Numbered from the stretch's first letter, positions 40,101 to 54,970 are shown. The stretch: DNA of 64,000 nt from Glandiceps talaboti (GCF_964340395.1 NC_135552.1:4353201-4417200); one strand, 5' to 3'. Notes: a model not told the origin generated them from the sequence alone. A program made the numbers and translations.

Positions 40101-43100
40101 TTCTTTCACTTCTGATTGGCTGTCTGATGTTCATCTGCCCTCTATTTTCGTGCCATCTTGGGTGGCCTTGGGGATCCATCCTAAAAGGAATGAATCAAAC
40201 AGTACAGTATAATCTTATTGAAGCAATGAAATAACAGTCATTCAGATACTAATATTTACTCTTAAGTTGTCGCTACTCACAATGACTTTTTGAAAAATAT
40301 TACTGCCAATAATATAATTATTCTAATCTCCAAAATGTTTCTTCATTCAGCTACAATCTACTTGTTACATAAGGTTGGCACTACTTGTCAGGTGCTTAGT
40401 ACTGACGAAAGACTCTTTAGATAACTTGTACTTTCCATTGCTAAAAGAAAACAACTTTGGGCAAAAAACCTAACGGCCATTTTCAGTAATTTTACAATTC
40501 CAAATGTTCACTTACTTCTTTCACTTCTGATTGGCTGTCTGATGTTCATCTGCCCTCTATTTTCGTGCCATCTTGGGTGGCCTTGGGGATCCATCCTAAA
40601 AGGAATGAATCAAACAGTACAGTATAATCTTATTGAAGCAATGAAATAACAGTCATTCAGATTCTAATATTTACTCTTAAGTTGCCGCTACTCACAATGA
40701 CCTTTTCTAAAAATATTACTGCCAATAATATAATTATTCTAATCTCCAAAATGTTTCTTCATTCAGCTACAATCTACTTGTGACATAAGGTTGGCACTGC
40801 TTTTCAGGTGCTTAGGACTGACGAAAGACTCTTTAGATAAATTGTACTTTCCATTGCTAAAGGAAAACAAGTTTGGGTAAAAAACCTAATGGCCATTTTC
40901 AGTAATTTTACAATTCCAAATGTTCACTTACTTCTTTCACTTCTGATTGGCTGTCTGATGTTCATCTGCCCTCTATTTTCGTGCCATCTTGGGTGGCCTT
41001 GGGGATCCATCCTAAAAGGAATGAATCAAACAGTACAGTATAATCTTATTGAAGCAATGAAATAACAGTCATTCAGATTCTAATATTTACTCTTAAGTTG
41101 CCGCTACTCACAATGACTTTTTGAAAAATTATACTGCCAATAATATAATTATGCTAATCTCCAAAATGTTTCTTCATTCAGCTACAATCTATTTGTGACA
41201 TAAGTTTGTCACTGCTTGTCATGTGCTTAGTACTGACGAAAGACTCTTTAGATAAATTGTACTTTCCATTGCTAAAGGAAAACAAGTTTGGGTAAAAAAC
41301 CTAATGGCCATTTTCAGTAATTTTACAATTCCAAATGTTCACTTACTTCTTTCACTTCTGATTGGCTATCTGATGTTTATCTGCCCTCTATTTTCGTGCC
41401 ATCTTGGGTGGCCTTGGGGATCCATCCTAAAAGGAATGAATCAAACAGTACAGTATAATCTTATTGAAGCAATGAAATAACAGTCATTCAGATTCTAATA
41501 TTTACTCTTAAGTTGTCGCTACTCACAATGACTTTTTGAAAAATATTACTGCCAATAATATAATTATTCTAATCTCCAAAATGTTTCTTCATTCAGCTAC
41601 AATCTACTTGTTACATAAGGTTGGCACTACTTGTCAGGTGCTTAGTACTGACGAAAGACTCTTTAGATAACTTGTACTTTCCATTGCTAAAAGAAAACAA
41701 CTTTGGGCAAAAAACCTAACGGCCATTTTCAGTAATTTTACAATTCCAAATGTTCACTTACTTCTTTCACTTCTGATTGGCTGTCTAATGTTCATCTGCC
41801 CTCTATTTTCGTGCCATCTTGGGTGGCCTTGGGGATCCATCCTGAAAGGAATGAATCAAACATTACAGTATAATCTTATTGAAGCAATGAAATAACAGTC
41901 ATTCAGATACTAATATTTACTCTTAAGTTGCCGCTACTCACAATGACTTTTTGAAAAATTATACTGCCAATAATATAATTATGCTAATCTCCAAAATGTT
42001 TCTTCATTCAGCTACAATCTATTTGTGACATAAGTTTGTCACTGCTTGTCATGTGCTTAGTACTGACGAAAGACTCTTTAGATAACTTGTACTTTCCATT
42101 GCTAAAGGAAAAGAAGTTTGGGTAAAAAACCTAATGGCCATTTTCAGTAATTTTACAATTCCAAATGTTCACTTACTTCTTTCACTTCTGATTGGCTGTC
42201 TGACGTTCATCTGCCCTCTATTTTCGTGCCATCTTGGGTGGCCTTGGGGATCCATCCTGAAAGGAATGAATCAAACAGTACAGTATAATCTTATTGAAGC
42301 ATTGAAATAACAGTCATTCAGATTCTAATATTTACTCTTAAGTTGCCGCTACTCACAATGACCTTTTTGAAAAATATTACTGCCAATAATATAATTATTC
42401 TAATCTCCAAAATGTTTCTTCATTCAGCTACACTCTACTTGTGACATAAGGTTGGCACTGCTTGTCAGGTGCTTAGTACTGACGAAAGACTCTTTAGATA
42501 ACTTGTACTTTGCATTGCTAAAAGAAAACAACCTTGGGCAAAAAACCTAATGGCCATTTTCAGTAATTTTACAATTCCAAATGTTCACTTACTTCTTTCA
42601 CTTCTGGTTGGCTGTCTGATGTTCATCTGCCCTCTATTTTCGTGCCATCTTGGGTGGCCTTGGGGATCCATCCTAAAAGGAATGAATCAAACAGTACAGT
42701 ATAATCTTATTGAAGCAATGAAATAACAGTCATTCAGATTCTAATATTTACTCTTAAGTTGCCGCTACTCACAATGACTTTTTGAAAAATTATACTGCCA
42801 ATAATATAATTATGCTAATCTCCAAAATGTTTCTTCATTCAGCTACAATCTATTTGTGACATAAGTTTGTCACTGCTTGTCATGTGCTTAGTACTGACGA
42901 AAGACTCTTTAGATAAATTGAACTTTCCATTGCTAAAGGAAAAGAAGTTTGGGTAAAAAACCTAATGGCCATTTTCAGTAATTTTACAATTCCAAATGTT
43001 CACTTACTTCTTTCACTTCTGATTGGCTGTCTGATGTTCATCTGCCCTCTATTTTCGTGCCATCTTGGGTGGCCTTGGGGATCCATCCTAAAAGGAATGA

Positions 43101-46100
43101 ATCAAACAGTACAGTATAATCTTATTGAAGCAATGAAATAACAGTCGTTCAGATACTAATATTTACTCTTAAGTTGCCGCTACTCACAATGACTTTTTGA
43201 AAAATTATACTGCCAATAATATAATTAGGCTAATCTCCAAAATGTTTCTTCATTCAGCTACAATCTATTTGTGACATAAGTTTGTCACTGCTTGTCATGT
43301 GCTTAGTACTGACGAAAGACTCTTTAGATAAATTGTACTTTCCATTGCTAAAGGAAAACAAGTTTGGGTAAAAAACCTAATGGCCATTTTCAGTAATTTT
43401 ACAATTCCAAATGTTCACTTACTTCTTTCACTTCTGATTGGCTGTCTGATGTTCATCTGCCCTCTATTTTCGTGCCATCTTGGGTGGCCTTGGGGATCCA
43501 TCCTAAAAGGAATGAATCAAACAGTACAGTATAATCTTATTGAAGCAATGAAATAACAGTCATTCAGATTCTAATATTTACTCTTAAGTTGCCGCTACTC
43601 ACAATGACCTTTTTGAAAAATATTACTGCCAATAATCTCATTATGCTAATCTCCACAATGTTTCTTCATTTAGCTACAATCTACTTGTGACATAAGGTTG
43701 GCACTGCTTTTCAGGTGCTTAGTACTGACGAAAGACTCTTTAGATAAATTGTACTTTCCATTGCTAAAGGAAAACAAGTTTGGGTAAAAACCCTAATGGC
43801 CATTTTCAGTACTTTTACAATTCCAAATGTTCACTTACTTCTTTCACTTCTGATTGGCTGTCTGATGTTCATCTGCCCTCTATTTTCGTGCCATCTTGGG
43901 TGGCCTTGGGGATCCATCCTAAAAGGAATGAATCAAACAGTACAGTATAATCTTATTGAAGCAATGAAATAACAGTCATTCAGATTCTAATATTTACTCT
44001 TAAGTTGCCGCTACTAACAATGACCTTTTCTAAAAATATTACTGCCAATAATATAATTATTCTAATCTCCAAAATGTTTCTTCATTCAGCTACAATCTAC
44101 TTGTGACCTAAGGTTGGCACTGCTTTTCAGGTGCTTAGGACTGACGAAAGACTCTTTAGATAAATTGTACTTTCCATTGCTAAAGGAAAACAAGTTTGGG
44201 TAAAAAACCTAATGGCCATTTTCAGTAATTTTACAATTCCAAATGTTCACTTACTTCTTTCACTTCTGATTGGCTATCTGATGTTTATCTGCCCTCTATT
44301 TTCGTGCCATCTTGGGTGGCCTTGGGGATCCATCCTAAAAGGAATGAATCAAACAGTACAGTATAATCTTATTGAAGCAATGAAATAACAGTCGTTCAGA
44401 TACTAATATTTACTCTTAAGTTGCCGCTACTCACAATGACTTTTTGAAAAATTATACTGCCAATAATATAATTAGGCTAATCTCCAAAATGTTTCTTCAT
44501 TCAGCTACAATCTATTTGTGACATAAGTTTGTCACTGCTTGTCATGTGCTTAGTACTGACGAAAGACTCTTTAGATAAATTGTACTTTCCATTGCTAAAG
44601 GAAAACAACTTTGGGTAAAAAACCTAATGGCCATTTTCAGTAATTTTACAATTCCAAATGTTCACTTACTTCTTTCACTTCTGATTGGCTATCTGATGTT
44701 TATCTGCCCTCTATTTTCGTGCCATCTTGGGTGGCCTTGGGGATCCATCCTAAAAGGAATGAATCAAACAGTACAGTATAATCTTCTTGAAGCAATGAAA
44801 TAACAGTCATTCAGATACTAATATTTACTCTTAAGTTGCCGCTACTCACAATGACTTTTTGAAACATTATACTGCCAATAATATCATTATGCTAATCTCC
44901 ACAAAGTTTCTTCATTCAGCTACAATCTATATGTGACATAAGTTTGTCACTGCTTGTCATGTGCTTAGTACTGACGAAAGACTCTTTAGATAAATTGTAC
45001 TTTCCATTGCTAAAGGAAAACAAGTTTGGGTAAAAAACCTAATGGCCATTTTCAGTAATTTTACAATTCCAAATGTTCACTTACTTCTTTCACTTCTGAT
45101 TGGCTGTCTGATGTTCATCTGCCCTCTATTTTCGTGCCATCTTGGGTGGCCTTGGGGATCGATCCTAAAAGGAATGAATCAAACAGTACAGTATAATCTT
45201 ATTGAAGCAATGAAATAACAGTCATTCAGATTCTAATATTTACTCTTAAGTTGCCGCTACTCACAATGACCTTTTTGAAAAATATTACTGCCAATAATCT
45301 CATTATGCTAATCTCCACAATGTTTCTTCATTTAGCTACAATCTATTTGTGACATAAGTTTGTCAGTGCTTGTCATGTGGTTAGTATTGACGAAAGACTC
45401 TTTAGATAAATTGTACTTTCCATTGCTAAAGGAAAACAAGTTTGGGTAATAAACCTAATGGCCATTTTCAGTAATTTTACAATTCCAAATGTTCACTTAC
45501 TTCTTTCACTTCTGATTGGCTGTCTGATGTTCATCTGCCCTCTATTTTCGTGCCATCTTGGGTGGCCTTGGGGATCCATCCTAAAAGGAATGAATCAAAC
45601 AGTACAGTATAATCTTATTGAAGCAATGAAATAACAGTCATTCAGATTCTAATATTTACTCTTAAGTTGCCGCTACTCACAATGACTTTTTGAAAAATTA
45701 TACTGCCAATATATAATTATTCTAATCTCCAAAATGTTTCTTCATTCAGCTACAATCTACTTGTGACATAAGGTTGGCACTGCTTGTCAGGTGCTTAGTA
45801 CTGACGAAAGACTCTTTAGATAACTTGTACTTTCCATTGCTAAAAGAAAACAACTTTGGGCGAAAAACCTAATGGCCATTTTCAGTAATTTTACAATTCC
45901 AAATTTTCACTTACTTCTTTCACTTCTGATTGGCTGTCTGATGTTCATCTGCCCTCTATTTTCGTGCCATCTTGGGTGGCCTTGGGGATCCATCCTAAAA
46001 GGAATGAATCAAACAGTACAGTATAATCTTATTGAAGTAATGAAATAACAGTCATTCAGATACTAATATTTACTCTAAAGTTGCCGCTACTCACAATGAC

Positions 46101-46226
46101 TTTTTGAAAAATTATACTGCCAATAATATAATTAGGCTAATCTCCAAAATGTTTCTTCATTCAGCTACAATCTATTTCTGACATAAGTTTTGTCAGTGCT
46201 TGTCATGTGCTTAGTACTTACGAATG
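34181..46226 (+). repeat. Large segmental duplication, first copy, 12,046 bp (29 monomers)
   Basis: Copy 1 of a tandem duplication of monomer blocks. On its left side it matches copy 2 at offset 12,046 (GTCGTTCAG at 34421 and 46467; CATGAGGTTGG near 34968 and 47014; CTAATTACC near 35488 and 47534; CCTAAAGGCC near 35903 and 47949). From about 39.2 kb on it matches at offset 8,723 (CTACTTGTTAC at 40358 and 49081; GGCTATCTG at 41364 and 50087, 44272 and 52995, 44687 and 53410). The change in offset is 3,323 bp, eight monomers, which are present here (about 36.0-39.3 kb) and missing in copy 2. Private differences are few, for example GCCATTAATA near 36153. Confidence 0.85.
35906..39830 (+). repeat. 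Region containing the eight-monomer segment absent from copy 2
   Basis: Offset to the second copy is 12,046 bp before about 35.9-36.5 kb and 8,723 bp after about 39.2-39.8 kb. The sequences around 35.9-36.5 and 39.2-39.8 are very similar to one another, so the exact breakpoint cannot be fixed by eye, and they would be natural sites for unequal pairing. Either the second copy lost eight monomers, or the first copy gained them after duplication. Confidence 0.7.
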
Positions 46227-49200
46227 ACTCTTTAGATAAATTGTACTTTCCATTGCTAAAGGAAAACAAGTTTGGGTAAAAAACCTAATGGCCATTTTCA
46301 GTAATTTTACAATTCCAAATGTTCACTTACTTCTTTCACTTCTGATTGGCTGTCTGATGTTCATCTGCCCTCTATTTTCGTGCCATCTTGGGTGGCCTTG
46401 GGGATCCATCCTAAAAGGAATGAATCAAACAGTACAGTATAATCTTATTGAAGCAATGAAATAACAGTCGTTCAGATACTAATATTTACTCTTAAGTTGC
46501 CGCTACTCACAATGACTTTTTGAAAAATTATACTGCCAATAATATAATTATGCTAATCTCCAAAATGTTTCTTCATTCAGCTACAATCTATTTGTGACAT
46601 AAGTTTGTCACTGCTTGTCATGTGCTTAGTACTGACGAAAGACTCTTTAGATAAATTGTACTTTCCATTGCTAAAGGAAAACAACTTTGGGTAAAAAACC
46701 TAATGGCCATTTTCAGTAATTTTACAATTCCAAATGTTCACTTACTTCTTTCACTTCTGATTGGCTGTCTGATGTTCATCTGCCCTCTATTTTCGTGCCA
46801 TCTTGGGTGGCCTTGGGGATCCATCCTAAAAGGAATGAATCAAACAGTACAATATAATCTTATTGAAGCAATGAAATAACAGTCATTCAGATACTAATAT
46901 TTACTCTTAAGTTGCCGCTACTCACAATGACTTTTTGAAAAATTATACTGCCAATAATATAATTATGCTAATCTCCAAAATGTTTCTTCATTCAGCTACA
47001 ATCTATTTGTGACATGAGGTTGGCACTGCTTGTCAGGTGCTTACTACTGACGAAAGACTCTTTAGATAAATTGTACTTTCCATTGCTAAAGGAAAACAAG
47101 TTTGGGTAAAAAACCTAATGGCCATTTTCAGTAATTTTACAATTCCAAATGTTCACTTACTTCTTTCACTTCTGATTGGCTGTCTGATGTTCATCTGCCC
47201 TCTATTTTCGTGCCATCTTGGGTGGCCTTGGGGATCCATCCTAAAAGGAATGAATCAAACAGTACAGTATAATCTTATTGAAGCAATGAAATAACAGTCA
47301 TTCAGATTCTAATATTTACTCTTAAGTTGCCGCTACTCACAATGACCTTTTTGAAAAATATTACTGCCAATAATATAATTATTCTAATCTCCAAAATGTT
47401 TCTTCATTCAGCTACAATCTATTTGTGACATAAGTTTGTCACTGCTTGTCATGTGCTTAGTACTGACGAAAGACTCTTTAGATAAATTGTACTTTCCATT
47501 GCTAAAGGAAAACAAGTTTGGGTAAAAAACCTAATTACCATTTTCAGTAATTTTACAATTCCAAATGTTCACTTACTTCTTTCACTTCTGATTGGCTGTC
47601 TGATGTTCATCTGCCCTCTATTTTCGTGCCATCTTGGGTGGCCTTGGGGATCCATCCTAAAAGGAATGAATCAAACAGTACAGTATAATCTTATTGAAGC
47701 AATGAAATAACAGTCATTCAGATTCTAATATTTACTCTTAAGTTGCCGCTACTCACAATGACCTTTTCTAAAAATATTACTGCCAATAATATAATTATTC
47801 TAATCTCCAAAATGTTTCTTCATTCAGCTACAATCTACTTGTGACATAAGGTTGGCACTGCTTTTCAGGTGCTTAGTACTGACGATAGACTCTTTAGATA
47901 ACTTGTACTTTGCATTGCTAAAAGAAAACAACTTTGGGCGAAAAACCTAAAGGCCATTTTCAGTAATTTTACAATTCCAAATGTTCACTTACTTCTTTCA
48001 CTTCTGATTGGCTGTCTGATGTTCATCTGCCCTCTATTTTCGTGCCATCTTGGGTGGCCTTGGGGATCCATCCTAAAAGGAATGAATCAAACAGTACAAT
48101 ATAATCTTATTGAAGCAATGAAATAACAGTCATTCAGATACTAATATTTACTCTTAAGTTGCCGCTACTCACAATGACTTTTTGAAAAATTATACTGCCA
48201 ATAATATAATTATGCTAATCTCCAAAATGTTTCTTCATTCAGCTACAATCTATTTGTGACATAAGGTTGGCACTGCTTGTCAGGTGCTTAGTACTGACGA
48301 AAGACTCTTTAGATAAATTGTACTTTCCATTGCTAAAGGAAAACAAGTTTGGGTAAAAAACCTAATGGCCATTTTCAGTAATTTTACAATTCCAAATGTT
48401 CACTTACTTCTTTCACTTCTGATTGGCTGTCTGATGTTCATCTGCCCTCTATTTTCGTGCCATCTTGGGTGGCCTTGGGGATCCATCCTAAAAGGAATGA
48501 ATCAAACAGTACAGTATAATCTTATTGAAGCAATGAAATAACAGTCATTCAGATTCTAATATTTACTCTTAAGTTGCCGCTACTCACAATGACCTTTTTG
48601 AAAAATATTACTGCCAATAATATAATTATGCTAATCTCCAAAATGTTTCTTCATTCAGCTACAATCTATTTGTGACATAAGTTTGTCACTGCTTGTCATG
48701 TGCTTAGTACTGACGAAAGACTCTTTAGATAAATTGTACTTTCCATTGCTAAAGGAAAACAAGTTTGGGTAAAAAACCTAATTACCATTTTCAGTAATTT
48801 TACAATTCCAAATGTTCACTTACTTCTTTCACTTCTGATTGGCTGTCTGATGTTCATCTGCCCTCTATTTTCGTGCCATCTTGGGTGGCCTTGGGGATCC
48901 ATCCTAAAAGGAATGAATCAAACAGTACAGTATAATCTTATTGAAGCAATGAAATAACAGTCATTCAGATACTAATATTTACTCTTAAGTTGTCGCTACT
49001 CACAATGACTTTTTGAAAAATATTACTGCCAATAATATAATTATTCTAATCTCCAAAATGTTTCTTCATTCAGCTACAATCTACTTGTTACATAAGGTTG
49101 GCACTACTTGTCAGGTGCTTAGTACTGACGAAAGACTCTTTAGATAACTTGTACTTTCCATTGCTAAAAGAAAACAACTTTGGGCAAAAAACCTAACGGC

Positions 49201-52200
49201 CATTTTCAGTAATTTTACAATTCCAAATGTTCACTTACTTCTTTCACTTCTGATTGGCTGTCTGATGTTCATCTGCCCTCTATTTTCGTGCCATCTTGGG
49301 TGGCCTTGGGGATCCATCCTAAAAGGAATGAATCAAACAGTACAGTATAATCTTATTGAAGCAATGAAATAACAGTCATTCAGATTCTAATATTTACTCT
49401 TAAGTTGCCGCTACTCACAATGACCTTTTCTAAAAATATTACTGCCAATAATATAATTATTCTAATCTCCAAAATGTTTCTTCATTCAGCTACAATCTAC
49501 TTGTGACATAAGGTTGGCACTGCTTTTCAGGTGCTTAGGACTGACGAAAGACTCTTTAGATAAATTGTACTTTCCATTGCTAAAGGAAAACAAGTTTGGG
49601 TAAAAAACCTAATGGCCATTTTCAGTAATTTTACAATTCCAAATGTTCACTTACTTCTTTCACTTCTGATTGGCTGTCTGATGTTCATCTGCCCTCTATT
49701 TTCGTGCCATCTTGGGTGGCCTTGGGGATCCATCCTAAAAGGAATGAATCAAACAGTACAGTATAATCTTATTGAAGCAATGAAATAACAGTCATTCAGA
49801 TTCTAATATTTACTCTTAAGTTGCCGCTACTCACAATGACTTTTTGAAAAATTATACTGCCAATAATATAATTATGCTAATCTCCAAAATGTTTCTTCAT
49901 TCAGCTACAATCTATTTGTGACATAAGTTTGTCACTGCTTGTCATGTGCTTAGTACTGACGAAAGACTCTTTAGATAAATTGTACTTTCCATTGCTAAAG
50001 GAAAACAAGTTTGGGTAAAAAACCTAATGGCCATTTTCAGTAATTTTACAATTCCAAATGTTCACTTACTTCTTTCACTTCTGATTGGCTATCTGATGTT
50101 TATCTGCCCTCTATTTTCGTGCCATCTTGGGTGGCCTTGGGGATCCATCCTAAAAGGAATGAATCAAACAGTACAGTATAATCTTATTGAAGCAATGAAA
50201 TAACAGTCATTCAGATTCTAATATTTACTCTTAAGTTGTCGCTACTCACAATGACTTTTTGAAAAATATTACTGCCAATAATATAATTATTCTAATCTCC
50301 AAAATGTTTCTTCATTCAGCTACAATCTACTTGTTACATAAGGTTGGCACTACTTGTCAGGTGCTTAGTACTGACGAAAGACTCTTTAGATAACTTGTAC
50401 TTTCCATTGCTAAAAGAAAACAACTTTGGGCAAAAAACCTAACGGCCATTTTCAGTAATTTTACAATTCCAAATGTTCACTTACTTCTTTCACTTCTGAT
50501 TGGCTGTCTAATGTTCATCTGCCCTCTATTTTCGTGCCATCTTGGGTGGCCTTGGGGATCCATCCTGAAAGGAATGAATCAAACATTACAGTATAATCTT
50601 ATTGAAGCAATGAAATAACAGTCATTCAGATACTAATATTTACTCTTAAGTTGCCGCTACTCACAATGACTTTTTGAAAAATTATACTGCCAATAATATA
50701 ATTATGCTAATCTCCAAAATGTTTCTTCATTCAGCTACAATCTATTTGTGACATAAGTTTGTCACTGCTTGTCATGTGCTTAGTACTGACGAAAGACTCT
50801 TTAGATAACTTGTACTTTCCATTGCTAAAGGAAAAGAAGTTTGGGTAAAAAACCTAATGGCCATTTTCAGTAATTTTACAATTCCAAATGTTCACTTACT
50901 TCTTTCACTTCTGATTGGCTGTCTGACGTTCATCTGCCCTCTATTTTCGTGCCATCTTGGGTGGCCTTGGGGATCCATCCTGAAAGGAATGAATCAAACA
51001 GTACAGTATAATCTTATTGAAGCATTGAAATAACAGTCATTCAGATTCTAATATTTACTCTTAAGTTGCCGCTACTCACAATGACCTTTTTGAAAAATAT
51101 TACTGCCAATAATATAATTATTCTAATCTCCAAAATGTTTCTTCATTCAGCTACACTCTACTTGTGACATAAGGTTGGCACTGCTTGTCAGGTGCTTAGT
51201 ACTGACGAAAGACTCTTTAGATAACTTGTACTTTGCATTGCTAAAAGAAAACAACCTTGGGCAAAAAACCTAATGGCCATTTTCAGTAATTTTACAATTC
51301 CAAATGTTCACTTACTTCTTTCACTTCTGGTTGGCTGTCTGATGTTCATCTGCCCTCTATTTTCGTGCCATCTTGGGTGGCCTTGGGGATCCATCCTAAA
51401 AGGAATGAATCAAACAGTACAGTATAATCTTATTGAAGCAATGAAATAACAGTCATTCAGATTCTAATATTTACTCTTAAGTTGCCGCTACTCACAATGA
51501 CTTTTTGAAAAATTATACTGCCAATAATATAATTATGCTAATCTCCAAAATGTTTCTTCATTCAGCTACAATCTATTTGTGACATAAGTTTGTCACTGCT
51601 TGTCATGTGCTTAGTACTGACGAAAGACTCTTTAGATAAATTGAACTTTCCATTGCTAAAGGAAAAGAAGTTTGGGTAAAAAACCTAATGGCCATTTTCA
51701 GTAATTTTACAATTCCAAATGTTCACTTACTTCTTTCACTTCTGATTGGCTGTCTGATGTTCATCTGCCCTCTATTTTCGTGCCATCTTGGGTGGCCTTG
51801 GGGATCCATCCTAAAAGGAATGAATCAAACAGTACAGTATAATCTTATTGAAGCAATGAAATAACAGTCGTTCAGATACTAATATTTACTCTTAAGTTGC
51901 CGCTACTCACAATGACTTTTTGAAAAATTATACTGCCAATAATATAATTAGGCTAATCTCCAAAATGTTTCTTCATTCAGCTACAATCTATTTGTGACAT
52001 AAGTTTGTCACTGCTTGTCATGTGCTTAGTACTGACGAAAGACTCTTTAGATAAATTGTACTTTCCATTGCTAAAGGAAAACAAGTTTGGGTAAAAAACC
52101 TAATGGCCATTTTCAGTAATTTTACAATTCCAAATGTTCACTTACTTCTTTCACTTCTGATTGGCTGTCTGATGTTCATCTGCCCTCTATTTTCGTGCCA

Positions 52201-54970
52201 TCTTGGGTGGCCTTGGGGATCCATCCTAAAAGGAATGAATCAAACAGTACAGTATAATCTTATTGAAGCAATGAAATAACAGTCATTCAGATTCTAATAT
52301 TTACTCTTAAGTTGCCGCTACTCACAATGACCTTTTTGAAAAATATTACTGCCAATAATCTCATTATGCTAATCTCCACAATGTTTCTTCATTTAGCTAC
52401 AATCTACTTGTGACATAAGGTTGGCACTGCTTTTCAGGTGCTTAGTACTGACGAAAGACTCTTTAGATAAATTGTACTTTCCATTGCTAAAGGAAAACAA
52501 GTTTGGGTAAAAACCCTAATGGCCATTTTCAGTACTTTTACAATTCCAAATGTTCACTTACTTCTTTCACTTCTGATTGGCTGTCTGATGTTCATCTGCC
52601 CTCTATTTTCGTGCCATCTTGGGTGGCCTTGGGGATCCATCCTAAAAGGAATGAATCAAACAGTACAGTATAATCTTATTGAAGCAATGAAATAACAGTC
52701 ATTCAGATTCTAATATTTACTCTTAAGTTGCCGCTACTAACAATGACCTTTTCTAAAAATATTACTGCCAATAATATAATTATTCTAATCTCCAAAATGT
52801 TTCTTCATTCAGCTACAATCTACTTGTGACCTAAGGTTGGCACTGCTTTTCAGGTGCTTAGGACTGACGAAAGACTCTTTAGATAAATTGTACTTTCCAT
52901 TGCTAAAGGAAAACAAGTTTGGGTAAAAAACCTAATGGCCATTTTCAGTAATTTTACAATTCCAAATGTTCACTTACTTCTTTCACTTCTGATTGGCTAT
53001 CTGATGTTTATCTGCCCTCTATTTTCGTGCCATCTTGGGTGGCCTTGGGGATCCATCCTAAAAGGAATGAATCAAACAGTACAGTATAATCTTATTGAAG
53101 CAATGAAATAACAGTCGTTCAGATACTAATATTTACTCTTAAGTTGCCGCTACTCACAATGACTTTTTGAAAAATTATACTGCCAATAATATAATTAGGC
53201 TAATCTCCAAAATGTTTCTTCATTCAGCTACAATCTATTTGTGACATAAGTTTGTCACTGCTTGTCATGTGCTTAGTACTGACGAAAGACTCTTTAGATA
53301 AATTGTACTTTCCATTGCTAAAGGAAAACAACTTTGGGTAAAAAACCTAATGGCCATTTTCAGTAATTTTACAATTCCAAATGTTCACTTACTTCTTTCA
53401 CTTCTGATTGGCTATCTGATGTTTATCTGCCCTCTATTTTCGTGCCATCTTGGGTGGCCTTGGGGATCCATCCTAAAAGGAATGAATCAAACAGTACAGT
53501 ATAATCTTCTTGAAGCAATGAAATAACAGTCATTCAGATACTAATATTTACTCTTAAGTTGCCGCTACTCACAATGACTTTTTGAAACATTATACTGCCA
53601 ATAATATCATTATGCTAATCTCCACAAAGTTTCTTCATTCAGCTACAATCTATATGTGACATAAGTTTGTCACTGCTTGTCATGTGCTTAGTACTGACGA
53701 AAGACTCTTTAGATAAATTGTACTTTCCATTGCTAAAGGAAAACAAGTTTGGGTAAAAAACCTAATGGCCATTTTCAGTAATTTTACAATTCCAAATGTT
53801 CACTTACTTCTTTCACTTCTGATTGGCTGTCTGATGTTCATCTGCCCTCTATTTTCGTGCCATCTTGGGTGGCCTTGGGGATCGATCCTAAAAGGAATGA
53901 ATCAAACAGTACAGTATAATCTTATTGAAGCAATGAAATAACAGTCATTCAGATTCTAATATTTACTCTTAAGTTGCCGCTACTCACAATGACCTTTTTG
54001 AAAAATATTACTGCCAATAATCTCATTATGCTAATCTCCACAATGTTTCTTCATTTAGCTACAATCTATTTGTGACATAAGTTTGTCAGTGCTTGTCATG
54101 TGGTTAGTATTGACGAAAGACTCTTTAGATAAATTGTACTTTCCATTGCTAAAGGAAAACAAGTTTGGGTAATAAACCTAATGGCCATTTTCAGTAATTT
54201 TACAATTCCAAATGTTCACTTACTTCTTTCACTTCTGATTGGCTGTCTGATGTTCATCTGCCCTCTATTTTCGTGCCATCTTGGGTGGCCTTGGGGATCC
54301 ATCCTAAAAGGAATGAATCAAACAGTACAGTATAATCTTATTGAAGCAATGAAATAACAGTCATTCAGATTCTAATATTTACTCTTAAGTTGCCGCTACT
54401 CACAATGACTTTTTGAAAAATTATACTGCCAATATATAATTATTCTAATCTCCAAAATGTTTCTTCATTCAGCTACAATCTACTTGTGACATAAGGTTGG
54501 CACTGCTTGTCAGGTGCTTAGTACTGACGAAAGACTCTTTAGATAACTTGTACTTTCCATTGCTAAAAGAAAACAACTTTGGGCGAAAAACCTAATGGCC
54601 ATTTTCAGTAATTTTACAATTCCAAATTTTCACTTACTTCTTTCACTTCTGATTGGCTGTCTGATGTTCATCTGCCCTCTATTTTCGTGCCATCTTGGGT
54701 GGCCTTGGGGATCCATCCTAAAAGGAATGAATCAAACAGTACAGTATAATCTTATTGAAGTAATGAAATAACAGTCATTCAGATACTAATATTTACTCTA
54801 AAGTTGCCGCTACTCACAATGACTTTTTGAAAAATTATACTGCCAATAATATAATTAGGCTAATCTCCAAAATGTTTCTTCATTCAGCTACAATCTATTT
54901 CTGACATAAGTTTTGTCAGTGCTTGTCATGTGCTTAGTACTTACGAATGACTCTTTAGATAAATTGTACT
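46227..54970 (+). repeat. Large segmental duplication, second copy, about 8.7 kb (21 monomers)
   Basis: Copy 2 begins at a junction between 46227 and 46247, where sequence matching 34181 onward follows directly on the end of copy 1. It ends near 54970, where TACTTACCATTGC and GGGCAAATAACATAATGG replace the copy 1 sequence TACTTTCCATTGC and GGGTAAAAAACC. Marks that are rare elsewhere, such as CCAATATATAATTATTC, TTTCTGACATAAGTTTTGTC, GAAACATTATACTGCC and CTATATGTGAC, are carried in identical order. A few single-base differences exist (GTGCTTACTACTG near 47037). The near identity over more than 8 kb indicates a very recent event or an assembly error. Confidence 0.85.

Noticed and set aside
34181-54970. 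Inverted or palindromic segments within the large duplication
   Set aside because: All marker variants appear in the same orientation and order; no minus-strand monomer was seen.
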